From NCBI RefSeq assembly GCF_900177795.1, contig NZ_FXWJ01000002.1, forward strand, positions 1-64,000: DNA of 64,000 nt, given 5' to 3'. The stretch is from Plantibacter elymi (nom. nud.). Lineage in GTDB: Bacteria > Actinomycetota > Actinomycetes > Actinomycetales > Microbacteriaceae. Shown in pieces: positions 16,280 to 24,365 of this stretch. A program made the position numbers and the translations under genes. The stretch's first letter is position 1. Each line of letters begins with the position of its first letter. The notes under the pieces were generated by a model that had not been told where the DNA came from, did not search any database, and was given only the letters and a program-made list of their open reading frames with translations.

Positions 16280-17782
16280 TCAGCCCTCGTGGAGGCTGGA
16301 GCGGGTGTCCTTGGCCAGGTGCCGCGGCAGCAGGATCGTGCAGACGAGTCCGACGACGGCTGCTGCAGCGCAGATCGCGAAGCTCAGGCGGAAGGCGTCC
16401 GCGCTGGGTGTCGTGACAGCGCCGTCGGTGACGACCTGGGAGGCCAGGATGGCGCCGATCACCGCACTCGCGATCGTGGAACCGAGCGTCCGCATGACGG
16501 AGTTGAGTCCGTTGGACGCCGCCGTCTCGCTGGGCGGGACGGCACCCATGATGAGCGTCGGCATGGCGGCGTAGGCGAACCCCACCCCGAAGCCGACCGC
16601 GGTGGCCGTGAGCACGGTGTGCCAGACCTCGGTCATGAGTCCGATCGCGATCGCGTACCCGACCGCGATGATCGCGATGCCGATCAGCAGGCTCAACCGG
16701 GCGCCCTTGGCTGCGGTCAGCCGCGCGGCGACCGGTGACATCGCCCACATGATCAGACCGCTGGGCATGAGGCAGAGGCTCGCGATGAGCATGTTCTGCC
16801 CGAGACCGACCCCGGTGCCGACCGGCGCCTCGAGGATGCCCGGGAGGACGACCGTGCTCCCGAAGAACGCGAAACCGACCGTGATGGATGCGAGGTTCGT
16901 GAAGAGCACCGTCCGTCTGGCGGCGATCCGCAGGTCGACGAGCGGACTGGCGGACCGTACCTCGAACCACCCCCAGAGCAGGAGCACGACGACGCCGCCG
17001 ATCAAGCAGCTGAGCGTCCCGACGCTCGTCCAACCCCACTCGTTGCCCTTCGAGACGGCGAGGAGGATGGGGACGAGGCCGGCGGCGAGACCGATCGCGC
17101 CGATCCAGTCGAAACCGCCTTCGCTCCGGAGGGTGCTCACCGGGACGAAGCGTGCGACGAGGACGAAGCCGATGAGCCCGAGGGCACCCGCGACCCAGAA
17201 CAGCACATGCCAGTCCAGGTACTGCGAGATCACGGCGGAGATCGGGAGACCGACGGCACCACCGATGCCGAGGGTGGCACTCACGAGCGCGACCGCGGGG
17301 CCGAGCCGCTTCGCATGGAGCACGTCGCGCAGGATGCTGATGCCGAGCGGGATCACGCCCATCGCCATCCCCTGGAGGGCCCGGGCGACGATGAGCGGGA
17401 CGATCGTGGACGAGAAGGCGGCGAGCACCGATCCGGCCATCATGATCCCGAGCAGGACGAGCACCATCCGTCGTTTGCCGTAGAGGTCGCCGAGCCGACC
17501 GGCGATCGGGGTCGCGACCGCGGCCGACAGGAGCGTGGCCGTCACGACCCACATGCTGTCGGAGGCGTGCACGCCGAGGATCGTGGGGAGCGTCGGCACG
17601 AGTGGGGTGACGAGCGTCATCATGAACGCCGCGACGAGACCGGTGAACGCGAGGCTCGTGACGACCGCCCGCTCCGGAAGCGGCTTGCGGAGTGCCGCCC
17701 GCTCCTCGTCGCTGAGCCAGGGGCGCTCGGCCCCAGGCTGGTCCTCGTCGTGGTCGTCGGGCTGCGCTGAATCCTGCGTCAC
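16280..17782 (-). CDS. MFS transporter, DHA2/EmrB-QacA-like drug exporter
   Basis: This 500-residue membrane protein has an acidic cytoplasmic N-terminus of ~45 residues and about fourteen hydrophobic segments, the size and layout of the 14-helix DHA2 family of proton-coupled multidrug exporters. The loop motif A appears as GRLGDLYGKRRM, and the segment ARALQGMAMGVIPLGISILRD matches the antiporter motif C region. GTG at 17782 is preferred because AGGA lies just upstream; a longer frame exists but would run into the preceding intergenic hairpins. Substrate unknown. It lies downstream of the ABC operon on the same strand but is separated by 115 bases with two hairpins. Confidence 0.88.
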   Translation of the reverse strand: MTQDSAQPDDHDEDQPGAERPWLSDEERAALRKPLPERAVVTSLAFTGLVAAFMMTLVTPLVPTLPTILGVHASDSMWVVTATLLSAAVATPIAGRLGDLYGKRRMVLVLLGIMMAGSVLAAFSSTIVPLIVARALQGMAMGVIPLGISILRDVLHAKRLGPAVALVSATLGIGGAVGLPISAVISQYLDWHVLFWVAGALGLIGFVLVARFVPVSTLRSEGGFDWIGAIGLAAGLVPILLAVSKGNEWGWTSVGTLSCLIGGVVVLLLWGWFEVRSASPLVDLRIAARRTVLFTNLASITVGFAFFGSTVVLPGILEAPVGTGVGLGQNMLIASLCLMPSGLIMWAMSPVAARLTAAKGARLSLLIGIAIIAVGYAIAIGLMTEVWHTVLTATAVGFGVGFAYAAMPTLIMGAVPPSETAASNGLNSVMRTLGSTIASAVIGAILASQVVTDGAVTTPSADAFRLSFAICAAAAVVGLVCTILLPRHLAKDTRSSLHEG

Positions 17783-17833
17783 GGGTCCTGTTCCTGTGGA
17801 GAGTCGATGCGGCCGAGGCCACTCGGAGTCGAA

Positions 17834-17870
17834 CACCGTCCGTCGGTGCGGTATTCCCGGCTCGGCCGGG
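17834..17870 (-). terminator. Two adjacent hairpins downstream of the ABC operon
   Basis: CCCGGC-TCG-GCCGGG (17856-17870) and CACCG-N5-CGGTG (17834-17848) lie just after the last ABC gene and before the MFS gene. They may end the ABC transcript. No T tract is present, so the call is tentative. Confidence 0.35.
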
Positions 17871-17897
17871 CCGATGTCGTCCGGCCTCGTCGTCGAA

Positions 17898-18680
17898 TCA
17901 GCGCGGGAGGCGGGGGATCGCCGCGATGAGCTGCTTCGTGTACGCCTCGGCGGGATCGTGGAGGATCTGCGCGGTGGCGCCGGCCTCGACGACCTGCCCG
18001 TGTCGGAGGACCATCGTGCGTTCACACAGCGCTGCGACCGTGCCGAGATCGTGCGAGACCATGACGAGCGCCAGACCGTTCGAGGCCCGTAGCTCGGCGA
18101 GGAGCTCGATGATCTGGATCCGGGTGCTCATGTCGAGAGCGCTCACGGGCTCGTCGGCGAGGAGGAGTCTGGGATTGGGGACGATCGCGCGGGCGATGGC
18201 GATCCGCTGCCGCTGGCCGCCCGAGAACTCGTGCGGGAACCGCGACGCCGCGTCGGCGGGCAGTCCCACCGCCTCGAGCGCCTCGGACGCGCGGACGGCC
18301 GCCTGCTCGGTGGTCGCCAGACGGAGGGATCGCAGCGGTTCGGCCACGATGCGCCCGATGCGCTGCCGCGGATCGAGCGAGGAGTACGGATCCTGGAAGA
18401 CGGCCTGCACCGATGCGCGGAACCGACGGACCCGTGTCCGGTCGCGGGGGTCCAGAGCGCTGCCGTCGAACCGGACCGAGCCCGTGGTCGGCCGGTCCAG
18501 GCCGAGCAGCAGCCGGAGGAGGGTGCTCTTACCGGCGCCGGACTGACCGACGATCCCGACGGCCTCTCCTGCGCCGACGGCCAGCGACACGTCGTCCAGG
18601 GCCTCCTGACCGCCGCGGTACCGGAAACCGACCGCATCCAGCTCGAGGATCGGCGTCGTCGTGATCGGTGCATCGGTCAT
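17898..18680 (-). CDS. ABC transporter ATP-binding protein (OppF/DppF type)
   Basis: This 260-residue ATPase has Walker A GQSGAGKST, Q-loop in VQAVFQDPYSSLDPR, signature FSGGQRQRIAIARA, Walker B LLLADEPVSALD and the H-loop VSHD. The DPYSSLDP sequence is characteristic of the second ATPase of peptide/nickel importers. Its start overlaps the stop of the preceding ATPase gene (ATGA), implying translational coupling, and it is the last gene of the importer operon. It powers substrate uptake from the cytoplasmic face with the other ATPase as a heterodimer. Confidence 0.93.
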   Translation of the reverse strand: MTDAPITTTPILELDAVGFRYRGGQEALDDVSLAVGAGEAVGIVGQSGAGKSTLLRLLLGLDRPTTGSVRFDGSALDPRDRTRVRRFRASVQAVFQDPYSSLDPRQRIGRIVAEPLRSLRLATTEQAAVRASEALEAVGLPADAASRFPHEFSGGQRQRIAIARAIVPNPRLLLADEPVSALDMSTRIQIIELLAELRASNGLALVMVSHDLGTVAALCERTMVLRHGQVVEAGATAQILHDPAEAYTKQLIAAIPRLPR

Positions 18681-19498
18681 CGTGGGTCCTCCAGCGCATC
18701 GTCGAGCGCGCGTGCGCTGGCGACCAGGCGACGGGTGTCCTCGTGCTGCGGCGCCGTCAGCACCTGCGTCACCGGGCCGCGCTCGACCGCGCGACCCTCG
18801 CTCAGCACGACGACCTCGTCGACCATGGTCGACACGACGGCGAGGTCGTGACTGATGAACAGGAGCGCCATGCCGCGTTCCCGGACGAGCCGGTCGATGA
18901 GCGCGAGCACCTCCGCCTGGACGGTCACGTCGAGTGCCGTCGTCGGCTCGTCCGCGATCAGGAGCTGCGGGCGACCGGCGAGCGCGATGGCGATCGCGAT
19001 GCGCTGCCGCTGTCCGCCGGACAGCTCATGGGGATAGGAAGCGGCGATGCGCGCAGTGTCGGTGAGGGACACCTCGAGGAGGGCTGCTTCGACGGCCTCC
19101 TCGAGCCGTTCGCCCCGGAGTCCCAGGTGGCGACGCAGGGGCTCGGCGAGTTGGGCGCCGACCCGCATGAGCGGGTCGAGTGCGGTCAGCGGCTCCTGGA
19201 AGACGAGTCCGGCGACCCGACCGCGGAGCGGCCGCAGCGCGCGGTCGGGGGCACCGATCACCTGGGTGCCGGCCAGTTCGACGCTGCCGCTCGCGCTCAG
19301 CTGTTCGCCGAGCAGTCCGATCACCGCGAGGGAGGTCAAGGACTTGCCGGACCCGGAACCACCGATGAGGCCGAGGCGACCCCCGGCGGCGATCGTCAGG
19401 TCCAGTCCGTCGAGGAGCGGCCGGTCTGCGCCGTCGGGAGCACCGCGCCGGACGCCTCGCGTGATGGTCAGGCCGGAGATGTCGAGGAGATCACTCAT
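18677..19498 (-). CDS. ABC transporter ATP-binding protein (OppD/DppD type)
   Basis: This 273-residue ATPase has Walker A GGSGSGKSL, Q-loop AGLVFQEPLTALDPLMRVG, signature LSGGQRQRIAIAIA, Walker B LLIADEPTTALD and the H-loop FISHDLAVV. The motifs match the first ATPase of oligopeptide/dipeptide systems, although the C-terminal extension that binds an iron-sulfur cluster in some members is not evident. It overlaps both neighbours by 4 bases, in line with tight coupling of the four cytoplasmic and membrane components. Confidence 0.93.
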   Translation of the reverse strand: MSDLLDISGLTITRGVRRGAPDGADRPLLDGLDLTIAAGGRLGLIGGSGSGKSLTSLAVIGLLGEQLSASGSVELAGTQVIGAPDRALRPLRGRVAGLVFQEPLTALDPLMRVGAQLAEPLRRHLGLRGERLEEAVEAALLEVSLTDTARIAASYPHELSGGQRQRIAIAIALAGRPQLLIADEPTTALDVTVQAEVLALIDRLVRERGMALLFISHDLAVVSTMVDEVVVLSEGRAVERGPVTQVLTAPQHEDTRRLVASARALDDALEDPR

Positions 19499-20361
19499 GC
19501 GCCGCGCCTCCTGGTCGGATCGCCGAGGTCCCGCAGGCCGTCCGCGATGAAGTTCACGCCCACCACGAGCATCACCACGGCGACACCCGGAGCGATCGCG
19601 CCGACCGGTGCCGTCGTGACGGTGGCCTGAGCCTCCTGGAGCAGGCGCCCCCAGGAGGCGTTCGGCGGTGGCGCGCCGAGGCCGAGGTACGACAGGCTCG
19701 CTTCGGCGAGGACGGCGATGCCGAACTGCAGTGCGAGGTTGACGCTCAGGGTGGGCCAGATGTTCGGGAGCACGTGCTGGCCGATGACACCGGCCCAGCT
19801 CGTCCCGGCGGTCCTGGCCGCCACCACGTACTGCTCGCCGAGGACCCGCTTGGTGAGGATCCGGGTCAGGCGGGCCACGATGGCCGACATGGCGAGTCCG
19901 ATCGCGATGATCGCGGTGCCGAGTGACGCTCCCTGGGCTGCCACGATGAGCATGGCGAGCAGGAGCACCGGGAAGGCGATCACGACGTCGAGCGCGGCGG
20001 AGATCGTGTCGTCCAGCCAGGCCGACGCGAAGGCCGCGGCGAGTCCCACGGCGATGCCGATGACCGCCCCGACCGCGACGGCCCCGGCGCCGGTCGCGAG
20101 CGCGATGCGCGCGCCGATCATGAGCTGGGTCATCAGGTCGCGACCGAGCTTGTCCGTACCGAGCCAGTGGGTGCCGGTCGGGCCTTCGAGACGACCGCCG
20201 GAGGTGTCCGTGGGGGCGAAGGGCAACCACACGAGCGAGACGGCCGCCAGGACGGCGATGACGCCGACGAGGACGAGTCCGACGGTCAGCGTCGCGGACC
20301 GGGCGCGGCGCCGGACCGGGCGCCGGTCGGCGAGCGCGGTCTGAGCGTCGACGGCGCTCAT
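19495..20361 (-). CDS. Peptide-type ABC transporter permease (DppC type)
   Basis: This 288-residue permease has an N-terminal transmembrane helix (VGLVLVGVIAVLAAVSLVWL), the DppC-type segment THWLGTDKLGRDLMTQLMIGAR, and several further membrane helices with the EAA-like coupling loop AARTAGTSWAGVIGQHVLPN. It pairs with the upstream permease to form the channel for peptide-like substrates. Start and stop overlap the neighbouring genes by 4 bases each. Confidence 0.93.
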   Translation of the reverse strand: MSAVDAQTALADRRPVRRRARSATLTVGLVLVGVIAVLAAVSLVWLPFAPTDTSGGRLEGPTGTHWLGTDKLGRDLMTQLMIGARIALATGAGAVAVGAVIGIAVGLAAAFASAWLDDTISAALDVVIAFPVLLLAMLIVAAQGASLGTAIIAIGLAMSAIVARLTRILTKRVLGEQYVVAARTAGTSWAGVIGQHVLPNIWPTLSVNLALQFGIAVLAEASLSYLGLGAPPPNASWGRLLQEAQATVTTAPVGAIAPGVAVVMLVVGVNFIADGLRDLGDPTRRRGA

Positions 20362-21326
20362 CGGAGCCCGTTCCCCGAGATCGAGGTGCGCAGACGCGGA
20401 TCGATGAGCCGCTGGGCGATGTCGGCGACGAAGCCCGTCAGGAGGACGACGAGGGTCGAGACGAGGAGGATGCCCTGGATGTTCGGGTAGTCGTGCTGCT
20501 GGATCGCCGTCAGGAGCATCGACCCGAGGCCGGGCAGGCTGAAGACGCTCTCGACGACGACGGCGCCGAGGAAGGTGGTGGCGAGCTCGATGCCGAGGAT
20601 CGCCACGACGGGCACCGCGGCGTTTCGGGCGCCGTGTCGGAGCAGGGCCTCGCCGAAGCCGGCTCCCTGCGCCCGTGCGGAGCGCAGATAGTCGCTGCCG
20701 ACCACGTCGAGCGTGGCGGAACGGACGTATCGGGTGATGGACGCACTCATGACGATGGCGATGGTGATGACCGGGAGGGCGAGGCTCGTGAGTGCCGCGG
20801 CAGGATCTGCCCAGTCGTCGCGCGGGAAGCCGCCGGACGGGAACAGCCGGAGCGTCACCGCGAACACGCTGACGAGCAGGATGCCGACCCAGAACACCGG
20901 AACGGCGATCCCGAGCTGCGAGAGGCCGGACAACGCGATCCCGTACCAGCGGTCGGCCCGGAGTGCGGACACGACACCGGCCACGAGGGCGAGCACCACG
21001 GCGAGGAGGAACGCGAGGAGCGTCAGCGGCACGGTGACCTGGAGGCGCGACGCGATCTCAGGTCCGACCGGGAGTGAGCTCACGAACGAGGAACCGAGGT
21101 CGAAGGTGAGGACGCCGCCGAACCAGGCGGCGAACTGCTCGCCGAGCGGCCGGTCGGCTCCCACCTGCTCGCGCGCCGCGTCGATCTGCTCCTGCGTGGC
21201 GTTCACCGAGAGCAGGGCGTTCGACGGGTCGCCCGGCAGCAGCCGGAGCAGCACGAACAGCACGGTCATGGCGACGAGGAACGACACCACGAGGAACGCG
21301 GATCGGCGCAGCAGGTAAGCGAGCAT
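20358..21326 (-). CDS. Peptide-type ABC transporter permease (DppB type)
   Basis: This 322-residue permease begins MLAYLLRRSAFLVVSFLVAM, carries the DppB-type LLPGDPSNALL sequence after the first helix and a long periplasm-side loop, and has a coupling loop in YLRSARAQGAGFGEALLRHG. ATG at 21326 is preceded by GAGG at 6 bases. It is separated from the lipoprotein gene by 62 bases that contain a strong hairpin, the only real gap within the operon. Confidence 0.93.
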   Translation of the reverse strand: MLAYLLRRSAFLVVSFLVAMTVLFVLLRLLPGDPSNALLSVNATQEQIDAAREQVGADRPLGEQFAAWFGGVLTFDLGSSFVSSLPVGPEIASRLQVTVPLTLLAFLLAVVLALVAGVVSALRADRWYGIALSGLSQLGIAVPVFWVGILLVSVFAVTLRLFPSGGFPRDDWADPAAALTSLALPVITIAIVMSASITRYVRSATLDVVGSDYLRSARAQGAGFGEALLRHGARNAAVPVVAILGIELATTFLGAVVVESVFSLPGLGSMLLTAIQQHDYPNIQGILLVSTLVVLLTGFVADIAQRLIDPRLRTSISGNGLR

Positions 21327-21347
21327 GGTGGACCTCAGCGTAGCGAG

Positions 21348-21383
21348 GCCCGGGCCGAGCGGGCGGTGCCGGTCGGCCCGGGC
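21348..21383 (-). promoter_or_regulatory. Intercistronic hairpin in the ABC operon
   Basis: An 11-bp perfect stem, GCCCGGGCCGA with TCGGCCCGGGC, encloses a 14-base loop between the lipoprotein stop and the first permease ribosome binding site. Such hairpins often protect the upstream binding-protein mRNA or attenuate transcription, giving excess binding protein over permease. Confidence 0.7.
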
Positions 21384-21388
21384 GTCGA

Positions 21389-22882
21389 CTACTTGCGGAC
21401 GATGTCCGCCACGAAGAACTGCGAGTTCAGGCCGTTGACCCCGTACCCCGAGACGTCGCTCGCGGCGACGACGATCTGCGGGTAGAGGTAGAGCCACACG
21501 CTCGCCGCGTCCTCGGCGATCTGCTCGTTCACGAGCTTCAGCTTCGCCGTCTGCTCGTCGGTGGTCGTCGCCTGCTCGGCCTCCGACACCCACTGGGTCA
21601 CCTCGGGGTTGTCGTAGCCCCAGTAGAAGTCCGGGTTGCCGTACCAGACGACGTCGCGGTCGTTCACGTGCTCCTGGAGGGTCGCCTGGAAGTCGCGTTC
21701 CTTGAACACCTTCGAGTACCACTCGTCCGCGCTGATCGTGTTGATCTCGACCGTGATGCCGACCTTGGCGAGTTCACTCTGGAGGAACTCGGCGACGGCC
21801 GGGTGCGGGTCGTAGCTCGGGGTGTCGAGGGTGAAGGTGAAGCCGTCGGCGAAGCCCGCTTCGGCGAGCTGCTGCTTGGCGAGCTCGGGGTCGTACGGGT
21901 TCACCTGCGTGAGGTCCTCGTACCAGGGGTCCGTCGGCGGGACCATCGACCCGATGAGCGTGCCGTAGTCGCCCCAGATGGATGAGAGCAGCTTCTTGGT
22001 GTCGATCGCGGAGTACACGGCCTTGCGGACGAGCGCCTGGTCGAACGGGGCGACCCGGTCGTTGAAGGCGAGCACCTCTTTCGTCGTGGAGTCGCCGTCG
22101 GAGACGACGTAGTCCGCGTTGTCGGTGAACTGGCTCAGCTGGTCGGGGCTCTGCACGCTCGTGATGATGTCGATCTGCTTCGTGACGAGCGCATTGCTGA
22201 GCGCGGTCGCGTCGGTGAAGTAGGTGAAGACCACCTCCGCGTTCTTGGCGGGCTCACCCCAGTAGTCGTCCCAGCGCTCGAGGCTCAGGGTGCTGCCGCG
22301 CTTCCAGTCGCCGAGCGTGTACGGACCCGTGCCGTCCTCGGTGGTCTTGAGGTCCTTCGCCGCGTCGTTGACGATCCAGACGTAGCTCAGGTTGTAGATG
22401 AAGGAGATGGAGCGCTCGGAGAGGGTGATGACGACGGTCTTGTCGTCGGGGGTCGCGATGTCGGAGATCACCGCGAAGCTGCTCTTCCGCGCGGACTGCG
22501 AGTCCTCGGCGGTCACGGCTTCGATGCTCGACTTCACGTCCGCCGAGGTGAGCGGGTCGCCGGAGTGGAAGGTGACGCCGTCCTTGAGGGTGAAGGTGTA
22601 CGTCAGGCCGTCGTCGCTCACCGTGCTGTCGGCGGCGAGCACCGGCTCGACCTCGCCGTCGTCCGTGAGACGGTACAGGCCTTCGTACACGTTGCCGGTG
22701 AAGGCCTCCGTGACGCCCTGGCCTCCACCACCGGTGTTGCTGAGGTTCTGCGGCTCATAGAGCGAGCCGACGGCGATGGTCGCGTCGTCGCCCGTCGCCG
22801 CGCTGCCACCACCACCGGCGCAGCCGGCGAGGGCCACGGCGGCGGCGACGGACAGGGCGACGAGCCCGATGGTTCTCTTCAC
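21389..22882 (-). CDS. Peptide-type ABC transporter substrate-binding lipoprotein
   Basis: This 497-residue SBP family 5 lipoprotein has a signal peptide, VKRTIGLVALSVAAAVALAG, that ends in a lipobox with Cys21, the expected lipidation site. The mature part has family 5 features: GLTYTFTLKDGVTFHSGDPL, GTGPYTLGDWKRGSTLSLER, DQALVRKAVYSAIDTKKLL and FTFTLDTPSYDP. It should capture peptides or similar solutes outside the membrane and deliver them to the two permeases. GTG at 22882 follows AGGAG by 5 bases. A longer open frame upstream would encode a His-Gln run from the hexanucleotide repeat and is not believed to be translated. Confidence 0.93.
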   Translation of the reverse strand: MKRTIGLVALSVAAAVALAGCAGGGGSAATGDDATIAVGSLYEPQNLSNTGGGGQGVTEAFTGNVYEGLYRLTDDGEVEPVLAADSTVSDDGLTYTFTLKDGVTFHSGDPLTSADVKSSIEAVTAEDSQSARKSSFAVISDIATPDDKTVVITLSERSISFIYNLSYVWIVNDAAKDLKTTEDGTGPYTLGDWKRGSTLSLERWDDYWGEPAKNAEVVFTYFTDATALSNALVTKQIDIITSVQSPDQLSQFTDNADYVVSDGDSTTKEVLAFNDRVAPFDQALVRKAVYSAIDTKKLLSSIWGDYGTLIGSMVPPTDPWYEDLTQVNPYDPELAKQQLAEAGFADGFTFTLDTPSYDPHPAVAEFLQSELAKVGITVEINTISADEWYSKVFKERDFQATLQEHVNDRDVVWYGNPDFYWGYDNPEVTQWVSEAEQATTTDEQTAKLKLVNEQIAEDAASVWLYLYPQIVVAASDVSGYGVNGLNSQFFVADIVRK

Positions 22883-22910
22883 GGATACTCCTGTGGTGTG
22901 GGGGTGATGA

Positions 22911-22981
22911 TGCTGGTGCTGGTGCTGGTGCTGGTGCTGGTGCTGGTGCTGGTGCTGGTGCAGGTGCAGGTGTGGGTGCTG
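22911..22981. repeat. (TGCTGG)n hexanucleotide microsatellite in the ABC operon leader
   Basis: Eight perfect copies of TGCTGG plus a partial one cover 22911-22961, followed by degenerate copies (GGTGCA, GGTGTG, GGTGCT) to about 22981. The tract fills most of the 103 bases between the DUF1684 stop and the lipoprotein start, about 29 bases upstream of that start on the minus strand. Its length should be variable through replication slippage. Confidence 0.9.
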
Positions 22982-22985
22982 GGGG

Positions 22986-23750
22986 TCAGACGGCGTAGAG
23001 GTCGAAGCCCTCACGGAACCGGACGATCCGTTCCCCGGCGAGGACGTCTCCGGCGAACCGGTTCTGCGGCGGCGGCATCGGACAGTTGTACTGGACGGAG
23101 AAGCCGCAGGGCGGCACGAACGCGCGGTTGAAGTCGAGGACGACCTCGCCCGCCGTGCCGAAGCCGCCGTCGTCGGTCCGCTGCACGAACAGGAACCGGC
23201 CGGCGCCGTAGCTGCCCGACTCGTCATCGCGGCCGTTCGTCGCATCGCCGAACACGAGGAGGAGCGTGCCGCCGTCGTCGAAGGCGCTCATCGTGTACTC
23301 GACGCCGTCCCGCGTGAACACGATGTCGCCGGGGACGACGAGCTCTCGCGATCCGCCGTTGTCGCGGATGTGCTCGAAGGGCACGGTCCGCGAACCGTCG
23401 ACCGGCGTGAACCGCGCCGTCTGGACCCAGGCGGGGTCGTACGGGAAGACCTCGATGCCGTCGAATGCGCGGATCGCGGGCGCGTTCGCGTCCCATCGGC
23501 GGATGCCGACCTCGTCCTGGCCCGTGTCGAGGTGGGTGCGGCGGAGCGTCGTCACCGTGACGCTGCTCGGCTGCTCGGCGGTGATGGCGGCTGCGGCCTC
23601 GTCGACGGTGGCGGGCGTCTCGTCCGCGAGCCACCGTGTCTCGACGAGGGCGAGGTTGCCGAGCGGCGCGGTCACGGCGGCTCGACGGTCGTCGCGCCAG
23701 GCGTCGTGCTCGGCGATCGCGTTCGGCTGCGGGGCGGTGTGGATCGGCAT
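22986..23750 (-). CDS. DUF1684 domain-containing protein
   Basis: This 254-residue protein is recognised by the DUF1684 C-terminal block: LLLVFGDATNG, SYGAGRFLFVQ, then LDFNRAFVPPCGFSVQYNCP and PPPQNRF. Earlier parts include WRDDRRAAVTAPLGNLALVE. The family has no established biochemical role. ATG at 23750 has GGAG 9 bases upstream. It lies directly upstream of the peptide-type importer genes on the same strand, with the hexanucleotide repeat between, so it may be cotranscribed with the transporter or have its own transcript. Confidence 0.88.
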   Translation of the reverse strand: MPIHTAPQPNAIAEHDAWRDDRRAAVTAPLGNLALVETRWLADETPATVDEAAAAITAEQPSSVTVTTLRRTHLDTGQDEVGIRRWDANAPAIRAFDGIEVFPYDPAWVQTARFTPVDGSRTVPFEHIRDNGGSRELVVPGDIVFTRDGVEYTMSAFDDGGTLLLVFGDATNGRDDESGSYGAGRFLFVQRTDDGGFGTAGEVVLDFNRAFVPPCGFSVQYNCPMPPPQNRFAGDVLAGERIVRFREGFDLYAV

Positions 23751-23815
23751 GTCTCGATTCTCCGGATGACGACGGGCGGGTCCCAATCGTGTGTCCTTCG
23801 GAGTCCAGCTCGTTT

Positions 23816-23840
23816 CGGGCGGGAACTATTCCCGAGCCCG
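23816..23840. promoter_or_regulatory. Palindrome in the DUF1684/GNAT divergent region
   Basis: CGGGC-GGGAA-CTA-TTCCC-GA-GCCCG forms two nested inverted repeats centred near 23827 in the 150-bp divergent intergenic region. It could be an operator for either gene. The rest of the gap shows only the GGAGG site of the acetyltransferase gene. Confidence 0.45.
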
Positions 23841-23900
23841 GCGACGACCCTGCGCGGGACGGCGGGCGACGGGGTCGCGACGGTCTGGGAGGATGTCCTC

Positions 23901-24365
23901 ATGAACGCCACGCTCGTCCGCATGCCCGCCGATCGACTGCGGGGGTGGATGCTCGCCGCGAACGCGCAGTACCGCCTCGAACGCATCGAGGCAGGGGAGA
24001 CCGAGGCAGAGGCGACGGCGAAGGCGGCACAGTCCCTCGCCGAGACGTTCCCGGCAGGCCGGCTCCAGGTCGGACACCTCGTCTTCGAGGTGGTCCTCGA
24101 CGAGGCAGCGGTCGGCGTGCTCTGGATCGGACCGCGGAGCACGAGCCACCCGGACGAGTGGTGGGTCTGGGACGTGGAGATCGACGAGTCGTTCCGCGGG
24201 CGTGGGCTCGGCCGGCAGGCCATGCAGCTCGCCGAGACGGCGGCCAAGGAGCAGGGCGCGAAGACGCTCGGGCTGAACGTCTTCGGATTCAACCGGATCG
24301 CGCGCGGCCTGTACGAGTCGCTCGGCTACGAGACGATGGCCGTGCAGATGCGCAAGGCGCTCTAA
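23901..24365 (+). CDS. GNAT family N-acetyltransferase
   Basis: This 154-residue acetyltransferase has the acetyl-CoA binding loop FRGRGLGRQAMQLAE in motif A, preceded by the beta-strand WVWDVEIDE and followed by LGLNVFGFNRIARGLYESLG and a final strand typical of GNAT folds. The substrate is unknown. ATG at 23901 has GGAGG 8 bases upstream, and longer frames are rejected. Its last four bases overlap the stop of the convergent alarmone synthetase gene. Confidence 0.9.
   Translation: MNATLVRMPADRLRGWMLAANAQYRLERIEAGETEAEATAKAAQSLAETFPAGRLQVGHLVFEVVLDEAAVGVLWIGPRSTSHPDEWWVWDVEIDESFRGRGLGRQAMQLAETAAKEQGAKTLGLNVFGFNRIARGLYESLGYETMAVQMRKAL

Noticed and set aside
22883-23245. Upstream extension of the substrate-binding protein with a His-Gln repeat run
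   Set aside because: The frame is open only because the hexanucleotide repeat has no stop. A good GTG with AGGAG at 22882 is followed by a typical lipoprotein signal peptide, and the extension overlaps the DUF1684 gene on the same strand.
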